This document shows, piece by piece, positions 1 to 9,209 of a DNA stretch of 64,000 nt; within the stretch, counting starts at the first letter, position 1; each line of letters begins with the position of its first letter. The position numbers and the translations under genes are program-made. This stretch comes from Gudongella sp964575895 (GTDB lineage: Bacteria; Bacillota; Clostridia; Tissierellales; Tissierellaceae), in contig CAZNTE010000001.1 in NCBI GenBank assembly GCA_964575895.1, forward strand, positions 62,001 to 126,000, written 5' to 3'. The notes below the pieces were generated by a model that was not told the DNA's origin, did not search any database, and was given only the letters and a program-made list of their open reading frames with translations.

Positions 1-1533
1 TCTAGATCCTTGGCAGCTTGTGAAGGAGCTATTTTAGTAGTTGATGCAACCCAAGGGGTCGAAGCACAGACTTTAGCAAATGTATATTTAGCAATTGAAC
101 AAGATCTAGAGATACTACCAGTAATCAACAAGATTGATCTTCCCAGTGCAAGAGCAGAGGAAGTTATAAAAGAAATTGAAGATATAATTGGAATAGAAGC
201 AGAAAGTGCACCTTTAATATCAGCAAAGGATGGATTAAATGTTGAAGCAGTTCTTGAACAAATTGTAGAAATGGTACCAGCTCCAATAGGAGATCCAAAT
301 GCTCCACTAAAAGCTTTGATATTTGACTCATACTACGATAGTTACAAGGGAGTAACATGTTACATAAGAGTATTTGAAGGACAAATCAAAGCTGGCATGA
401 TGGTAAAAATGATGTCTACAGGAAATAGTTTTGAAGTTACTGAGGTAGGAATCAATACTTCTAAACATATTCCCATGGACTACCTGTCAGCAGGTGAAGT
501 AGGATATGTAACTGCTAGTATTAAAAATGTTAAAGAAGCAAGAGTAGGGGATACAATAACTGACACCCAAAAGCCAACAGCAGAGCCCCTTCCTGGGTAT
601 AAGAAGGTCATTCCTATGGTTTACTGTGGAATATATCCTGCCGAAGGTGAAGATTTTGGAACTGTCAGAGATGCTTTGGAAAAACTACAGGTTAATGATG
701 CAGCCCTTGTATTTGAACCTGAAACATCTGTTGCCCTTGGGTTTGGATTTAGATGTGGATTCTTGGGATTACTTCATATGGAGATAATCCAAGAGAGATT
801 AGAAAGGGAGTTTGACTTGAACATTATCACCACAGCACCCAGTGTTATATATAAGGTAAAAAAGACAGATGGTGAATTTTTGGAGATTCAAAATCCTTCA
901 AACTTGCCACCAACAACAGAAATTGCTTATATGGAAGAACCCATTGTTAAGGCGAATATTATGACTCCTACTGATTATGTTGGGACTATCATGGAGCTTT
1001 GTCAAAATAAAAGAGGTACCTTCATAAATATGGAATATCTTGAGGAAAAGAGAGTAGTCTTACACTATGATCTACCCCTAAATGAAGTTATATATGACTT
1101 CTTCGATGCCCTAAAATCCAAGACAAAAGGCTATGCATCCTTTGATTATGAGTTAAAGGGATACAAACAGAGTGAATTAGTAAAGATGGATATTCTAATA
1201 AATGCAGAGTTGGTGGATGCTTTTTCATTAATAGTACATGAAGAAAAAGCATATGAGAGAGGAAGAAATATAGCAGAGAGACTGGTAGATGTAATCCCTA
1301 GACATCAATTTGCTGTTCCTATTCAAGCGGCAATTGGAACTAAAATTATTGCCAGAGAGACTATTAGAGCACTTAGAAAGGATGTATTAGCTAAGTGCTA
1401 TGGTGGAGATATCTCACGAAAAAGAAAACTATTAGAAAAGCAAAAAGAGGGTAAAAAGAGGATGAGACAAATTGGTTCAGTAGAAGTACCTCAAGAAGCT
1501 TTCTTAACTGTATTAAAATATGACGAAAAGTAA
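1..1533 (+). CDS. lepA: Elongation factor 4 (LepA), 5'-truncated
   Basis: Ribosome-associated translational GTPase that back-translocates or remodels stalled ribosomes, acting in the cytoplasm. The reading frame is open from the first base, so the start lies outside the window; about 510 residues are visible of a family length near 600. The missing part holds the P-loop and switch regions. Visible are the VVDATQGVEAQT segment, the G4 motif NKIDLP, the G5-like SAKDG, the LepA-specific translation-factor domains and the characteristic C-terminal tail rich in K/R (KQKEGKKRMRQIGSVEVP). It is followed by a short hairpin terminator and then hemW, the usual Firmicutes order. Identification is secure; only the N-terminus is unseen. 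Confidence 0.97.
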   Translation, partial: SRSLAACEGAILVVDATQGVEAQTLANVYLAIEQDLEILPVINKIDLPSARAEEVIKEIEDIIGIEAESAPLISAKDGLNVEAVLEQIVEMVPAPIGDPNAPLKALIFDSYYDSYKGVTCYIRVFEGQIKAGMMVKMMSTGNSFEVTEVGINTSKHIPMDYLSAGEVGYVTASIKNVKEARVGDTITDTQKPTAEPLPGYKKVIPMVYCGIYPAEGEDFGTVRDALEKLQVNDAALVFEPETSVALGFGFRCGFLGLLHMEIIQERLEREFDLNIITTAPSVIYKVKKTDGEFLEIQNPSNLPPTTEIAYMEEPIVKANIMTPTDYVGTIMELCQNKRGTFINMEYLEEKRVVLHYDLPLNEVIYDFFDALKSKTKGYASFDYELKGYKQSELVKMDILINAELVDAFSLIVHEEKAYERGRNIAERLVDVIPRHQFAVPIQAAIGTKIIARETIRALRKDVLAKCYGGDISRKRKLLEKQKEGKKRMRQIGSVEVPQEAFLTVLKYDEK

Positions 1534-1534
1534 A

Positions 1535-1560
1535 GTGCACACACAGTGTGCATTTTTATT
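1535..1560 (+). terminator. Hairpin terminator after lepA
   Basis: A 7-bp GC-containing stem (TGCACAC/GTGTGCA, 1536-1542 with 1546-1552) with a 3-base loop is followed by a T-rich run. It starts right after the lepA stop codon. The short stem may allow read-through into hemW, which lies only 40 bases downstream. Confidence 0.6.
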
Positions 1561-1572
1561 TGGAGGGATCTT

Positions 1573-2709
1573 ATGGAAAAGTTAGGATTATACATTCATA
1601 TTCCGTTTTGCGAAAAAAAATGTTACTACTGTGATTTCACATCTATAACAGGAGATAGTGAAATTATTAAAAGATATATTGAATCACTTTTAAAGGAAAT
1701 AAAAAGTTATAAGAAGTACTCAGACCTATATGAAATAGATACTATCTTTATTGGTGGAGGTACACCTTCAGCTATAGATGGAGATTTCATATCAGAAATA
1801 TTAAAGACTATAAAAGATATATTTAAATTAGATAATGACTGTGAAATATCAATTGAGGTTAATCCTGGAACAATAAATCCGGACAAAGCACTTATATACA
1901 AAAAGGCAGGAATAAATAGAATTAGTCTTGGAATTCAATCAATGAATGATAAGGAACTTTCACTTTTAGGAAGAATTCATAAAAGTAAAGAAGTCGTGGA
2001 TAGCATAAAGATGATAAAGCAAGCAGGTATCAATAACATTAATGGAGACTTGATGTTTGGCTTGCCCTACCAGAACACAGAATCATTTGTTGATAATTTG
2101 AAAGAACTAATAAAACTTGATTTAACCCACATATCCATGTATGGACTAATTATAGAAGAAGGAACATTAATGAATTATTGGTATAGAAAAGGTCTGATCA
2201 ATTTACCAGATGAGGATGAGGAGAGAAGGATGTATCATCTTGGAAGAAGGATACTTTCTGAAAATTGCTTTAATCAATACGAAATTTCCAATTTTTCGAT
2301 TGATGGATATGAGTGTAGACATAATATTGGATATTGGAAGTTAAAACCCTATTTAGGATTTGGACTATCAGCCCACTCGAATATTGATAAGAAAAGGTAT
2401 TGGAACCATAAGAGCTTTAAGGAATACTTCAAGGCATTGGATGAGAATAAGCTTCCAATAGCAGGATACGAAGACATAGATAGAAACTTAGAAATAGGAG
2501 AGTATATGATACTAGGTCTAAGAATGACATCAGGAGTGAACAAGACTGAGTTCATAAATAAATTTAATGTAGACATCTATTCTCTATTTTCTAAACAAAT
2601 ACAAAAAAACATAAATAAGGGATTATTAGTTGATAATATTGAGTCCATATGCTTAACAGAAAAAGGACTAGATTTAAGCAATCAAGTTGAGATAGATTTT
2701 CTTTTATAA
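1573..2709 (+). CDS. hemW: HemW-like radical SAM haem chaperone
   Basis: Radical S-adenosylmethionine protein of the HemN/HemW family, 378 residues. The N-terminus carries the cluster motif PFCEKKCYYCDF (CxxxCxxC), with GGGTPS about 55 residues later, the SAM-binding glycine motif of this family. HemW proteins bind haem and are thought to deliver it; they lack proven coproporphyrinogen dehydrogenase activity, and the CxYCDF form fits HemW better than HemN. I chose ATG 1573 because GGAGGG lies at 1562-1567; an upstream in-frame ATG at 1546 falls within the lepA terminator. It sits between lepA and hrcA as in many Firmicutes. The exact substrate cannot be read from sequence. Confidence 0.9.
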   Translation: MEKLGLYIHIPFCEKKCYYCDFTSITGDSEIIKRYIESLLKEIKSYKKYSDLYEIDTIFIGGGTPSAIDGDFISEILKTIKDIFKLDNDCEISIEVNPGTINPDKALIYKKAGINRISLGIQSMNDKELSLLGRIHKSKEVVDSIKMIKQAGINNINGDLMFGLPYQNTESFVDNLKELIKLDLTHISMYGLIIEEGTLMNYWYRKGLINLPDEDEERRMYHLGRRILSENCFNQYEISNFSIDGYECRHNIGYWKLKPYLGFGLSAHSNIDKKRYWNHKSFKEYFKALDENKLPIAGYEDIDRNLEIGEYMILGLRMTSGVNKTEFINKFNVDIYSLFSKQIQKNINKGLLVDNIESICLTEKGLDLSNQVEIDFLL

Positions 2710-2722
2710 AGCTCAAAAGGTA

Positions 2723-2751
2723 TTGACAAATACACTTGAGGGTGTTAATTT
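2723..2751 (+). promoter_or_regulatory. SigA-type promoter of the hrcA operon
   Basis: A perfect -35 TTGACA (2723-2728), 17-bp spacer and -10 TAATTT (2746-2751). The predicted start falls in or just before the CIRCE operator, so bound HrcA would block initiation. Confidence 0.75.
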
Positions 2752-2761
2752 ATATATAGGA

Positions 2762-2788
2762 TTAGCACTCGAAAGGATAGAGTGCTAA
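2762..2788 (+). promoter_or_regulatory. CIRCE operator (HrcA binding site)
   Basis: Perfect inverted repeat TTAGCACTC-N9-GAGTGCTAA, identical to the CIRCE consensus. It lies between the promoter and hrcA, so HrcA autoregulates its own operon together with grpE, dnaK and dnaJ. Confidence 0.97.
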
Positions 2789-2818
2789 CAATCATCCAAA
2801 AGATAAAGAGGTGATATT

Positions 2819-3859
2819 ATGTTGGATGAGAGAAAATTAAGAGTCTTATACGCTATTATTGACAGCTATGTATCATCTGCTGAACCTATAGGTTCAAGGA
2901 CAATTTCAAAGTACTATGATTTAGGAGTTAGCCCAGCAACTATTAGAAATGAAATGAGTGACTTAGAAGATTTAGGCTTTCTAAACAAAACCCATTCATC
3001 ATCTGGTAGAGTTCCTTCAGATAAAGCATATAGATTATATGTGGACAAGATGATAAACATGGAACAGAAGGTTGATAAGAGAAGAAAACAAGAGATTAAG
3101 TCAATTCTTGAAAAAGAACACAGAGAATTGGACCAGCTGGTTCAAAATTCAGCAAAGTTACTTTCACAGATAACCAGTTACACAGCTCTTGCTCTATCTC
3201 CACAAATAAAAGAGACTAAGATTAAGCACATTCAATTAGTCCCAATAGAAAAGTCTCAAATACTATTAATCATCGTAAATGAGACAGGATTGGTTAAAAA
3301 TACTGTTTTAAAGTTGGAGAAAGCCATTCCAGATGATCAGCTACTAGCATTAACTAATATGCTTAATATTAAACTTAAGAATAAAGCTATTTCAGAAATT
3401 GAAAAGGGAGCTTTAAGTGAAGTTTTCACTGAGTTTTATCAATACAAGTCTGAGATTGAAAAGATTCTTCCAGTTATAAATAAATCTGTAGAAAGCATCG
3501 AAAGTGTTGATCTATATGCTGATGGGATAACCAAGCTTCTTAGTTTTCCAGAATACAAGGATATTGACAAGGTTAGAACAATAATTTCATTTATAGAAGA
3601 TAAGAACGAATTAATCCAGCTGATGGTTGATGATACTCTTGCCCAAGATATCAGTATAAAAATAGGGAATGAAAACTATTATGCTCCCATCAAAGATTGC
3701 AGTATAATAACTGCAACCTATAAGCTTGATGGAGAGACAATAGGGAAAATAGGTATCTTAGGACCGACAAGAATGGATTATATAAGCCTAGCAAAAACTT
3801 TAAAAATCTTCTCGGAAAATATCTCTGAGATTATTAATAATTATAACGTAACTAAGTAA
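2819..3859 (+). CDS. hrcA: Heat-inducible transcription repressor HrcA
   Basis: Repressor of class I heat-shock genes; binds CIRCE and is classically kept active by GroEL. At 346 residues it has family length. The N-terminal winged helix-turn-helix includes the conserved YVSSAEPIGSRTISK and SPATIRNEMSDLEDLG segments, followed by a GAF-like regulatory domain and a C-terminal part. ATG 2819 follows AGAGGTGAT. The perfect CIRCE upstream gives direct contextual support. It is first in the operon hrcA-grpE-dnaK-dnaJ, with 15 bases to grpE. Confidence 0.97.
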   Translation: MLDERKLRVLYAIIDSYVSSAEPIGSRTISKYYDLGVSPATIRNEMSDLEDLGFLNKTHSSSGRVPSDKAYRLYVDKMINMEQKVDKRRKQEIKSILEKEHRELDQLVQNSAKLLSQITSYTALALSPQIKETKIKHIQLVPIEKSQILLIIVNETGLVKNTVLKLEKAIPDDQLLALTNMLNIKLKNKAISEIEKGALSEVFTEFYQYKSEIEKILPVINKSVESIESVDLYADGITKLLSFPEYKDIDKVRTIISFIEDKNELIQLMVDDTLAQDISIKIGNENYYAPIKDCSIITATYKLDGETIGKIGILGPTRMDYISLAKTLKIFSENISEIINNYNVTK

Positions 3860-3874
3860 GAGGTGATAGTTAAT

Positions 3875-4399
3875 ATGACAAATGATGAAGGGCTAAAAAA
3901 AGAAGACACAGAAGGTACACTAAATAATGAAGAGGAGGAAGATCCTATTCTAAAGTTTAAGAAGGATTTAGAGAATAAGGAGAATGAGATTATGGATCTT
4001 AGCAATAAGATTGCAAGGCTGCAAGCTGATTTTGTAAATTACAAAAGAAGAGCTGAAAAAGACAAGGAGCAGTCAATTGGGTATGGAATAGAATCTATCT
4101 CAATGAATTTATTGCCAATAATCGATAATTTTCAAAGAGCACTAGAAGCCCATGAAGACAAGGAAGATGGATTCTATATTGGAATAAAAATGATTGAAAG
4201 ACAACTTGTTCAACTTCTTGAAGATAATCAAGTATTTGAAATTCCATCAGTAGGAGAAATATTTGATCCTAATTTTCATAATGCAGTATCTATGATAGAA
4301 AGCGAAGAAGAATCAGGTATTATAATTGAAGTTCTACAAAAAGGATATAAATTCAAAGAAAAAGTAATTAGACCATCAATGGTCATAGTATCTAAATAG
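3875..4399 (+). CDS. grpE: GrpE nucleotide exchange factor
   Basis: Co-chaperone that releases ADP from DnaK. The protein has 174 residues: an acidic N-terminus, a long charged coiled-coil (about residues 25-75, with LQADFVNYKRRAEKDKE) and the C-terminal beta domain ending in the family signature around GYKFKEKVIRPSMVIVSK. I prefer ATG 3875, with AAGAGGTGAT nine bases upstream; the GTG at 3863 lies inside that ribosome-binding site. It sits between hrcA and dnaK and shares the CIRCE-controlled transcript. Confidence 0.96.
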   Translation: MTNDEGLKKEDTEGTLNNEEEEDPILKFKKDLENKENEIMDLSNKIARLQADFVNYKRRAEKDKEQSIGYGIESISMNLLPIIDNFQRALEAHEDKEDGFYIGIKMIERQLVQLLEDNQVFEIPSVGEIFDPNFHNAVSMIESEEESGIIIEVLQKGYKFKEKVIRPSMVIVSK

Positions 4400-4416
4400 C
4401 ATAGGAGGAATATAAT

Positions 4417-6237
4417 ATGAGTAAAATAATAGGAATTGACTTAGGAACAACCAACTCAGCAGTGGCTGTAATGGAGGGTGGAGAAGCAATAATAATCCCT
4501 AATGTGGAAGGAAATAGAACTACACCTTCAATTGTAGCCTTCACTAAAGATGGAGAAAGACTAGTTGGGGAAACAGCTAAGAGACAAGCCATCACTAACC
4601 CTGAAAGAACAGTAAGTTCAATTAAAAGACATATGGGTAGTGATCATAAAACATCAATTGATGGAAAGAACTATAGTCCTGAAGAAATTTCAGCGATGAT
4701 TTTACAAAAAATCAAGGCAGATGCTGAAAGTTATCTTGGAGAAACAGTTACTGATGCTGTTATAACAGTACCAGCATATTTTACAGACTCTCAGAGACAA
4801 GCAACAAAGGATGCAGGTAAAATTGCCGGCTTAAATGTAAAGAGAATTATCAACGAACCAACTGCAGCTGCATTGGCATATGGTCTAGATAAAGAACATG
4901 GACAACACAAGATTATGGTATTTGACCTTGGTGGTGGAACATTTGACGTATCAATCCTGGAATTAGGTGATGGAGTATTTGAAGTATTAGCAACTAGAGG
5001 AAATAATCACCTTGGTGGAGATGACTTTGATGAAAGATTGATCAAATATATTGGAGATCAGTTTAAAAAGGAAAATGGAGTTGACATAACAGCTGATAAA
5101 ATGGCATTGCAAAGACTAAAAGAAGCAGCAGAAAAGGCAAAAAAAGAGTTATCAACAACAAAATCTACAAATATCAACCTTCCATTTATAACTGCAACTG
5201 CTTCAGGACCACTTCACTTGAATATGGATATAACAAGAGCTAAATTTGATGAATTAACATCTGATTTGGTGGACTTAACAATAGAACCAGTTAAACTTGC
5301 TTTAAAAGATGCCGGCTTAAGCGCTTCAGATATTGAAAAGGTATTATTGGTAGGAGGTTCCACAAGAATACCTTCAGTTCAGGACGCAGTTAAGAAGTTA
5401 ATTGGAAGAGATCCTCAAAAGGATATTAATCCTGATGAAAGTGTAGCAATTGGTGCTGCAATTCAAGGTGGAGTTTTAAGTGGAGAGGTTAAGGACTTAC
5501 TATTACTTGATGTTACTCCCCTATCACTTGGAATTGAAACTCTTGGAGGAGTTACTACAAAACTAATTGAAAGAAATACCACTATTCCAACTAAGAAGTC
5601 ACAAGTATTTACTACAGCATCTGATAGTCAGACTTCAGTAGACATTCATGTTCTGCAAGGAGAAAGACAAATGGCAAATGATAATGTTACCCTTGGAAGA
5701 TTTCAATTAACTGGGATACCACCAGCACCTAGAGGAATACCTCAAATTGAAGTAACCTTTGATATTGATGCAAATGGTATTGTTAATGTAAGTGCAAAAG
5801 ATCTTGGAACGGGAAAAGAACAAAAAATAACTATCACTGCTTCCACAAAGTTGTCAGAAGATGAAATAAATCAAAAAGTCAAGGAAGCTGAAAGATTTGC
5901 TGAAGAAGATAAAATGAAAAAAGATAAAATTGAGATTAGAAATAATGGAGATTCAATAGTTTACCAAACTGAGAAGACACTTAAGGATCTTGAAGGGAAG
6001 ATAAGTGATTCTGAAAAAGAAAAAGTAAATGAAAAATTAGATGCTCTTAAGAAATCACTGGAAGGTGATGATGTTGAAGATATTAAAGTAAAAACCGAAG
6101 AACTAACCCATGTATTCCATGAGATCTCTCAGAAACTATATGAGACAACTCAAGGACAGCAAGGTTCAAGTGAAGAAGCAGCAAATAAGGATGAAGACGT
6201 TGTAGATGCTGATTACGAAGTAGTAGACGAAGACTAA
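4417..6237 (+). CDS. dnaK: Chaperone protein DnaK (Hsp70)
   Basis: ATP-dependent Hsp70 chaperone of 606 residues. The N-terminal ATPase domain shows IGIDLGTTNSAVAV, the phosphate loop DLGGGTFDVS and the adenosine motif LVGGSTRIP. The linker DLLLLDVTPLSLGIET leads to the substrate-binding beta domain and a helical lid. The C-terminus ends in an acidic tail (VVDADYEVVDED). As in other Gram-positive DnaKs, the loop present in proteobacterial ATPase domains appears to be missing. ATG 4417 follows AGGAGGA. Third gene of the HrcA operon. Confidence 0.98.
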   Translation: MSKIIGIDLGTTNSAVAVMEGGEAIIIPNVEGNRTTPSIVAFTKDGERLVGETAKRQAITNPERTVSSIKRHMGSDHKTSIDGKNYSPEEISAMILQKIKADAESYLGETVTDAVITVPAYFTDSQRQATKDAGKIAGLNVKRIINEPTAAALAYGLDKEHGQHKIMVFDLGGGTFDVSILELGDGVFEVLATRGNNHLGGDDFDERLIKYIGDQFKKENGVDITADKMALQRLKEAAEKAKKELSTTKSTNINLPFITATASGPLHLNMDITRAKFDELTSDLVDLTIEPVKLALKDAGLSASDIEKVLLVGGSTRIPSVQDAVKKLIGRDPQKDINPDESVAIGAAIQGGVLSGEVKDLLLLDVTPLSLGIETLGGVTTKLIERNTTIPTKKSQVFTTASDSQTSVDIHVLQGERQMANDNVTLGRFQLTGIPPAPRGIPQIEVTFDIDANGIVNVSAKDLGTGKEQKITITASTKLSEDEINQKVKEAERFAEEDKMKKDKIEIRNNGDSIVYQTEKTLKDLEGKISDSEKEKVNEKLDALKKSLEGDDVEDIKVKTEELTHVFHEISQKLYETTQGQQGSSEEAANKDEDVVDADYEVVDED

Positions 6238-6247
6238 TTTGTTACTT

Positions 6248-6274
6248 AAAGCTAAATCATTTTGATTTAGCTTT
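6248..6274 (+). other. Intergenic stem-loop between dnaK and dnaJ
   Basis: A perfect 12-bp stem (AAAGCTAAATCA with TGATTTAGCTTT) and a 3-base loop lie in the 72-base dnaK-dnaJ gap. There is no clear T-run after it, so it looks less like a full terminator than a partial terminator or an mRNA-stabilising or processing hairpin that would lower dnaJ relative to dnaK. Confidence 0.55.
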
Positions 6275-6309
6275 GACTTATGAAATTTTATGGAAGTTGG
6301 TGTAGGTGA

Positions 6310-7431
6310 GTGAGAGATTACTATGAAATATTAGAGGTGTCAAAAGATGCCAGTCAAGATGACATAAAAAAAGCATATAGAAGATTGGCTAAGAAGTATC
6401 ATCCTGATCTTAATCCAAATAATGAAGAAGCTGAGCAAAATTTCAAGGAAGTAAATTCTGCTTACGAGATCCTTAGTGATGAGGATAAAAGATCTCGTTA
6501 TGATAGATTTGGACATGCAGGAGTAGACCCTCAAGCTGGTAGTGGAAGCTATGGAGGTTTTGGAGATATATTTGATGATATCTTTGATATTTTTGGAGGG
6601 GGCTTTGGCAGGTCATCTTCTCAGGCTAGGAGAAATGGTCCCATGAAGGGGACTGATATAAAGCATGGATTGACCTTGGAATTTAAGGAAGCAGTTTTTG
6701 GAGTTGAAAAAGAAGTACAAGTTAGAAGGTATGAGACTTGTAGCACCTGTGAAGGAACAGGAGCTAAACCGGGCAGTCATAAACATACATGTAGTAAATG
6801 TAATGGGACTGGGGAAGTAAGATATGCACAACAAACACCTTTTGGTCAATTTGTTCAGGTTGGGGTTTGTGATCAATGTGGTGGTAGTGGTGAAGTAATC
6901 GAAGAAAAATGTGAGACTTGTAAAGGGACTAAAAAAGAATTAAAGACTAAAAAAATAAAAGTAAAGGTTCCAGCAGGAGTAGACAATGAATCAATAATCT
7001 CTGTTAGAGGAGAAGGAAATAGTGGCGAAAATGCAGGTCCTCCTGGAGACTTATACATTTATATAAGTGTAAAGAATGATCCAATATTCCAAAGACAGGG
7101 AAATAATTTATTCGTGAGAGTACCAATAACCTATACCCAAGCAACTCTTGGTGGAGAGATTGATGTTCCAACCCTAGAAGGATTTGAGTCCTTCAGTATT
7201 CCAGAAGGGACACCTTCTCATACGAGATTTAAGTTAAGGAATTTAGGTGTTCCCAATGTAAGGGGAATAGGCAGAGGAGATCTATATTTTACGGTTGAAG
7301 TAATAATACCTAAGGATTTAAATGATAAGCAAAGGGAAATCTTGTTAAACTTTTCAAGTGAAATGGGAGAAAAGTATAAAAAAGCCCATAAAAAGAGCTT
7401 TTTTGAAAAAGTTAAAGATAAATTTCAATGA
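6310..7431 (+). CDS. dnaJ: Chaperone protein DnaJ (Hsp40)
   Basis: Type I J-protein of 373 residues that stimulates DnaK ATPase activity and delivers substrates. The J domain has HPD at residues 31-33, followed by a G/F-rich stretch (about 70-105) and a zinc region with four repeats: CSTCEGTG, CSKCNGTG, CDQCGGSG and CETCKGTK. The last repeat lacks the final glycine, but all eight cysteines are present. Start: GTG 6310 reads M-RDYYEILEV; the codon immediately before it is an in-frame TGA (6307-6309), so no earlier start is possible. AGGTG is very close (6304-6308), so initiation may be weak. Last gene of the HrcA operon. Confidence 0.96.
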   Translation: MRDYYEILEVSKDASQDDIKKAYRRLAKKYHPDLNPNNEEAEQNFKEVNSAYEILSDEDKRSRYDRFGHAGVDPQAGSGSYGGFGDIFDDIFDIFGGGFGRSSSQARRNGPMKGTDIKHGLTLEFKEAVFGVEKEVQVRRYETCSTCEGTGAKPGSHKHTCSKCNGTGEVRYAQQTPFGQFVQVGVCDQCGGSGEVIEEKCETCKGTKKELKTKKIKVKVPAGVDNESIISVRGEGNSGENAGPPGDLYIYISVKNDPIFQRQGNNLFVRVPITYTQATLGGEIDVPTLEGFESFSIPEGTPSHTRFKLRNLGVPNVRGIGRGDLYFTVEVIIPKDLNDKQREILLNFSSEMGEKYKKAHKKSFFEKVKDKFQ

Positions 7432-7435
7432 TTTG

Positions 7436-7475
7436 TACACCATAGGAGTTGATTTTCTTATGGTGTATTTATTTT
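7436..7475 (+). terminator. Terminator after dnaJ
   Basis: A 9-bp stem (TACACCATA, 7436-7444, with TATGGTGTA, 7459-7467) is followed by a T-rich stretch. It closes the heat-shock operon. Confidence 0.65.
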
Positions 7476-7506
7476 CTATTTTCTAGCAAAATCATTGGTA
7501 TTAATG

Positions 7507-7512
7507 TATAAT
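7507..7512 (+). promoter_or_regulatory. Candidate -10 box upstream of prmA
   Basis: A consensus TATAAT lies 30 bases before the prmA start and just after the dnaJ terminator. No good -35 is seen at 17 bp, so this is tentative. Confidence 0.4.
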
Positions 7513-7542
7513 ATCTTAAGAATAATATTTTGGGGTGATCAT

Positions 7543-8454
7543 ATGAATTGGGTAGAACTGTTGGTAAAAATAAAACCAGAAAACGAAGATATCGTCACTG
7601 ACATATTATATACACTTGGTGCAAATGGTTTAACTATTGAAGATAAAAGAGATATTGATGCACTAAAAAGAAATAAAACGGATTGGGATTTTATTGAAGA
7701 AGATGTAATCAATATTAATTTTGAAGGAGTTATTCTAAAAGCTTATTTTTCTGAAGAAGATGACATAGAGGGGATTATTGAAAAAGCCAAGATTCAAATA
7801 GAAGGTATGAATCTTGGAGAAATAGTTACTAAAGATATAGATGAAAGTGATTGGGCTGAAAATTGGAAGCAACATTATAAGACAAGTAGATTGGGAAGTA
7901 GTATAATAATCAAACCATCCTGGGAGGATTATGAGCCCCTATCAGGGGATGTGATAATACAATTGGATCCAGGCATGGCCTTTGGTACAGGAACTCATGA
8001 AACTACAATGATGTGTGCTGAGGCTTTGGAAGAGTATATAAAGCCTAATTCATCTGTATTTGACATTGGATGCGGAAGTGGAATACTGAGTATTATTGCA
8101 GCAAAACTTGGTGCAAATTATACAATGGGAACAGATTTAGATCCCATGTGTATTAGAGTATCTAGAGAAAATGCTAAAATAAATAAGGTAGAGAACAAAG
8201 TTGAATTTCTACATGGAAATTTATTGGACATGACAGATAAAAGAGCTGATATAATAGTTGCAAATATTATTGCTGAAGTTATTATAGGCCTTATACCTTC
8301 ATTGAGGAATCACTTAAATGAGAATGGAATATTTATTTCTTCAGGTATTATTGAAGAAAAAATACATCTTGTGGAAAATGCTTTAGTAGAAAATGGATAT
8401 ACTATTGTTGAAGTAAATAAGAAAAATGGCTGGGCAGCCATTGTTTCAAAATAG
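7543..8454 (+). CDS. prmA: Ribosomal protein L11 methyltransferase PrmA
   Basis: SAM-dependent methyltransferase that modifies ribosomal protein L11. The protein has 303 residues: an N-terminal L11-recognition domain beginning MNWVELLVKIKPENED, then a Rossmann methyltransferase domain with LDPGMAFGTGTHETT, the SAM motif DIGCGSGILSI and the catalytic-region NIIAEVI. ATG 7543 follows GGGGTGAT; an upstream in-frame ATG lies within the candidate promoter and is unlikely. It is followed closely by rsmE, the normal Firmicutes arrangement dnaJ-prmA-rsmE. Confidence 0.95.
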   Translation: MNWVELLVKIKPENEDIVTDILYTLGANGLTIEDKRDIDALKRNKTDWDFIEEDVININFEGVILKAYFSEEDDIEGIIEKAKIQIEGMNLGEIVTKDIDESDWAENWKQHYKTSRLGSSIIIKPSWEDYEPLSGDVIIQLDPGMAFGTGTHETTMMCAEALEEYIKPNSSVFDIGCGSGILSIIAAKLGANYTMGTDLDPMCIRVSRENAKINKVENKVEFLHGNLLDMTDKRADIIVANIIAEVIIGLIPSLRNHLNENGIFISSGIIEEKIHLVENALVENGYTIVEVNKKNGWAAIVSK

Positions 8455-8462
8455 GTGATATA

Positions 8463-9209
8463 ATGCATAGGTTTTTTGTAAGTGATGAAAACATACAAGA
8501 TAATGAGATAAGGATAGTTGGAACGGATGTTAATCATATCAAGAATGTGTTAAGATTATCAATTGATGATAATATAGAAACAATAGGGAGTAAATATAAT
8601 TATATATGCTCCATTGAAATAATTAACAAAGATGAAGTAGTACTAAGAGTAATTGAAGTTAAAAAGAAGATGAACGAATCGCCCATAAGGATCAACCTCT
8701 ATCAAGGATTACCCAAATCAGCAAAGATGGAGATGATAATTCAAAAATGTACAGAGGTTGGTGTTTTTAGTTTTCATCCTGTTTCAACCAATAGATCAGT
8801 TGTTAAGATTAATGATTTAAAAAAAGAAGAAAAAAAGATCTCCCGATGGCAATCCATTGCTGAAGAAGCTGCAAAACAATCTAAGAGGGATATTATACCT
8901 AAGGTGGAGAACATATTAAGTTTTAATGAAATGCTTAAACTTTTAGCAGATAAATTAGTGGTAGTTCCCTATGAAGGTGAAAAGGATACATTTATAAAAG
9001 ATTTAGGTAAATTTATAAATAAAGATAATGAAATTAACATTGTAATAGGTCCAGAGGGCGGATTTGAAGACTATGAGATAGAGAAATTAGGTAGCATAGG
9101 TTCTCATATAATTTCACTTGGACCGAGAATATTGAGAACTGAAACAGCAGGAATAGTGACTGCTTCGATTTTACTATATGAATATGGAGATTTAGGAGTG
9201 ATTAAATGA
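8463..9209 (+). CDS. rsmE: 16S rRNA m3U1498 methyltransferase RsmE
   Basis: SPOUT-class methyltransferase that makes N3-methyluridine at position 1498 of 16S rRNA. At 248 residues it matches the family. An N-terminal PUA-like part starts MHRFFVSDENI. The C-terminal knotted SPOUT domain shows VIGPEGGFEDYEI and SLGPRILRTETAG, the SAM-binding knot motifs. ATG 8463 lies 8 bases after prmA with AGGTGAT upstream. Its last four bases overlap the mtaB start (ATGA), implying translational coupling. Confidence 0.95.
   Translation: MHRFFVSDENIQDNEIRIVGTDVNHIKNVLRLSIDDNIETIGSKYNYICSIEIINKDEVVLRVIEVKKKMNESPIRINLYQGLPKSAKMEMIIQKCTEVGVFSFHPVSTNRSVVKINDLKKEEKKISRWQSIAEEAAKQSKRDIIPKVENILSFNEMLKLLADKLVVVPYEGEKDTFIKDLGKFINKDNEINIVIGPEGGFEDYEIEKLGSIGSHIISLGPRILRTETAGIVTASILLYEYGDLGVIK

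Noticed and set aside
6248..6274. Full intrinsic terminator between dnaK and dnaJ
   Set aside because: The stem is strong but no T-run follows, so I list it only as a stem-loop.
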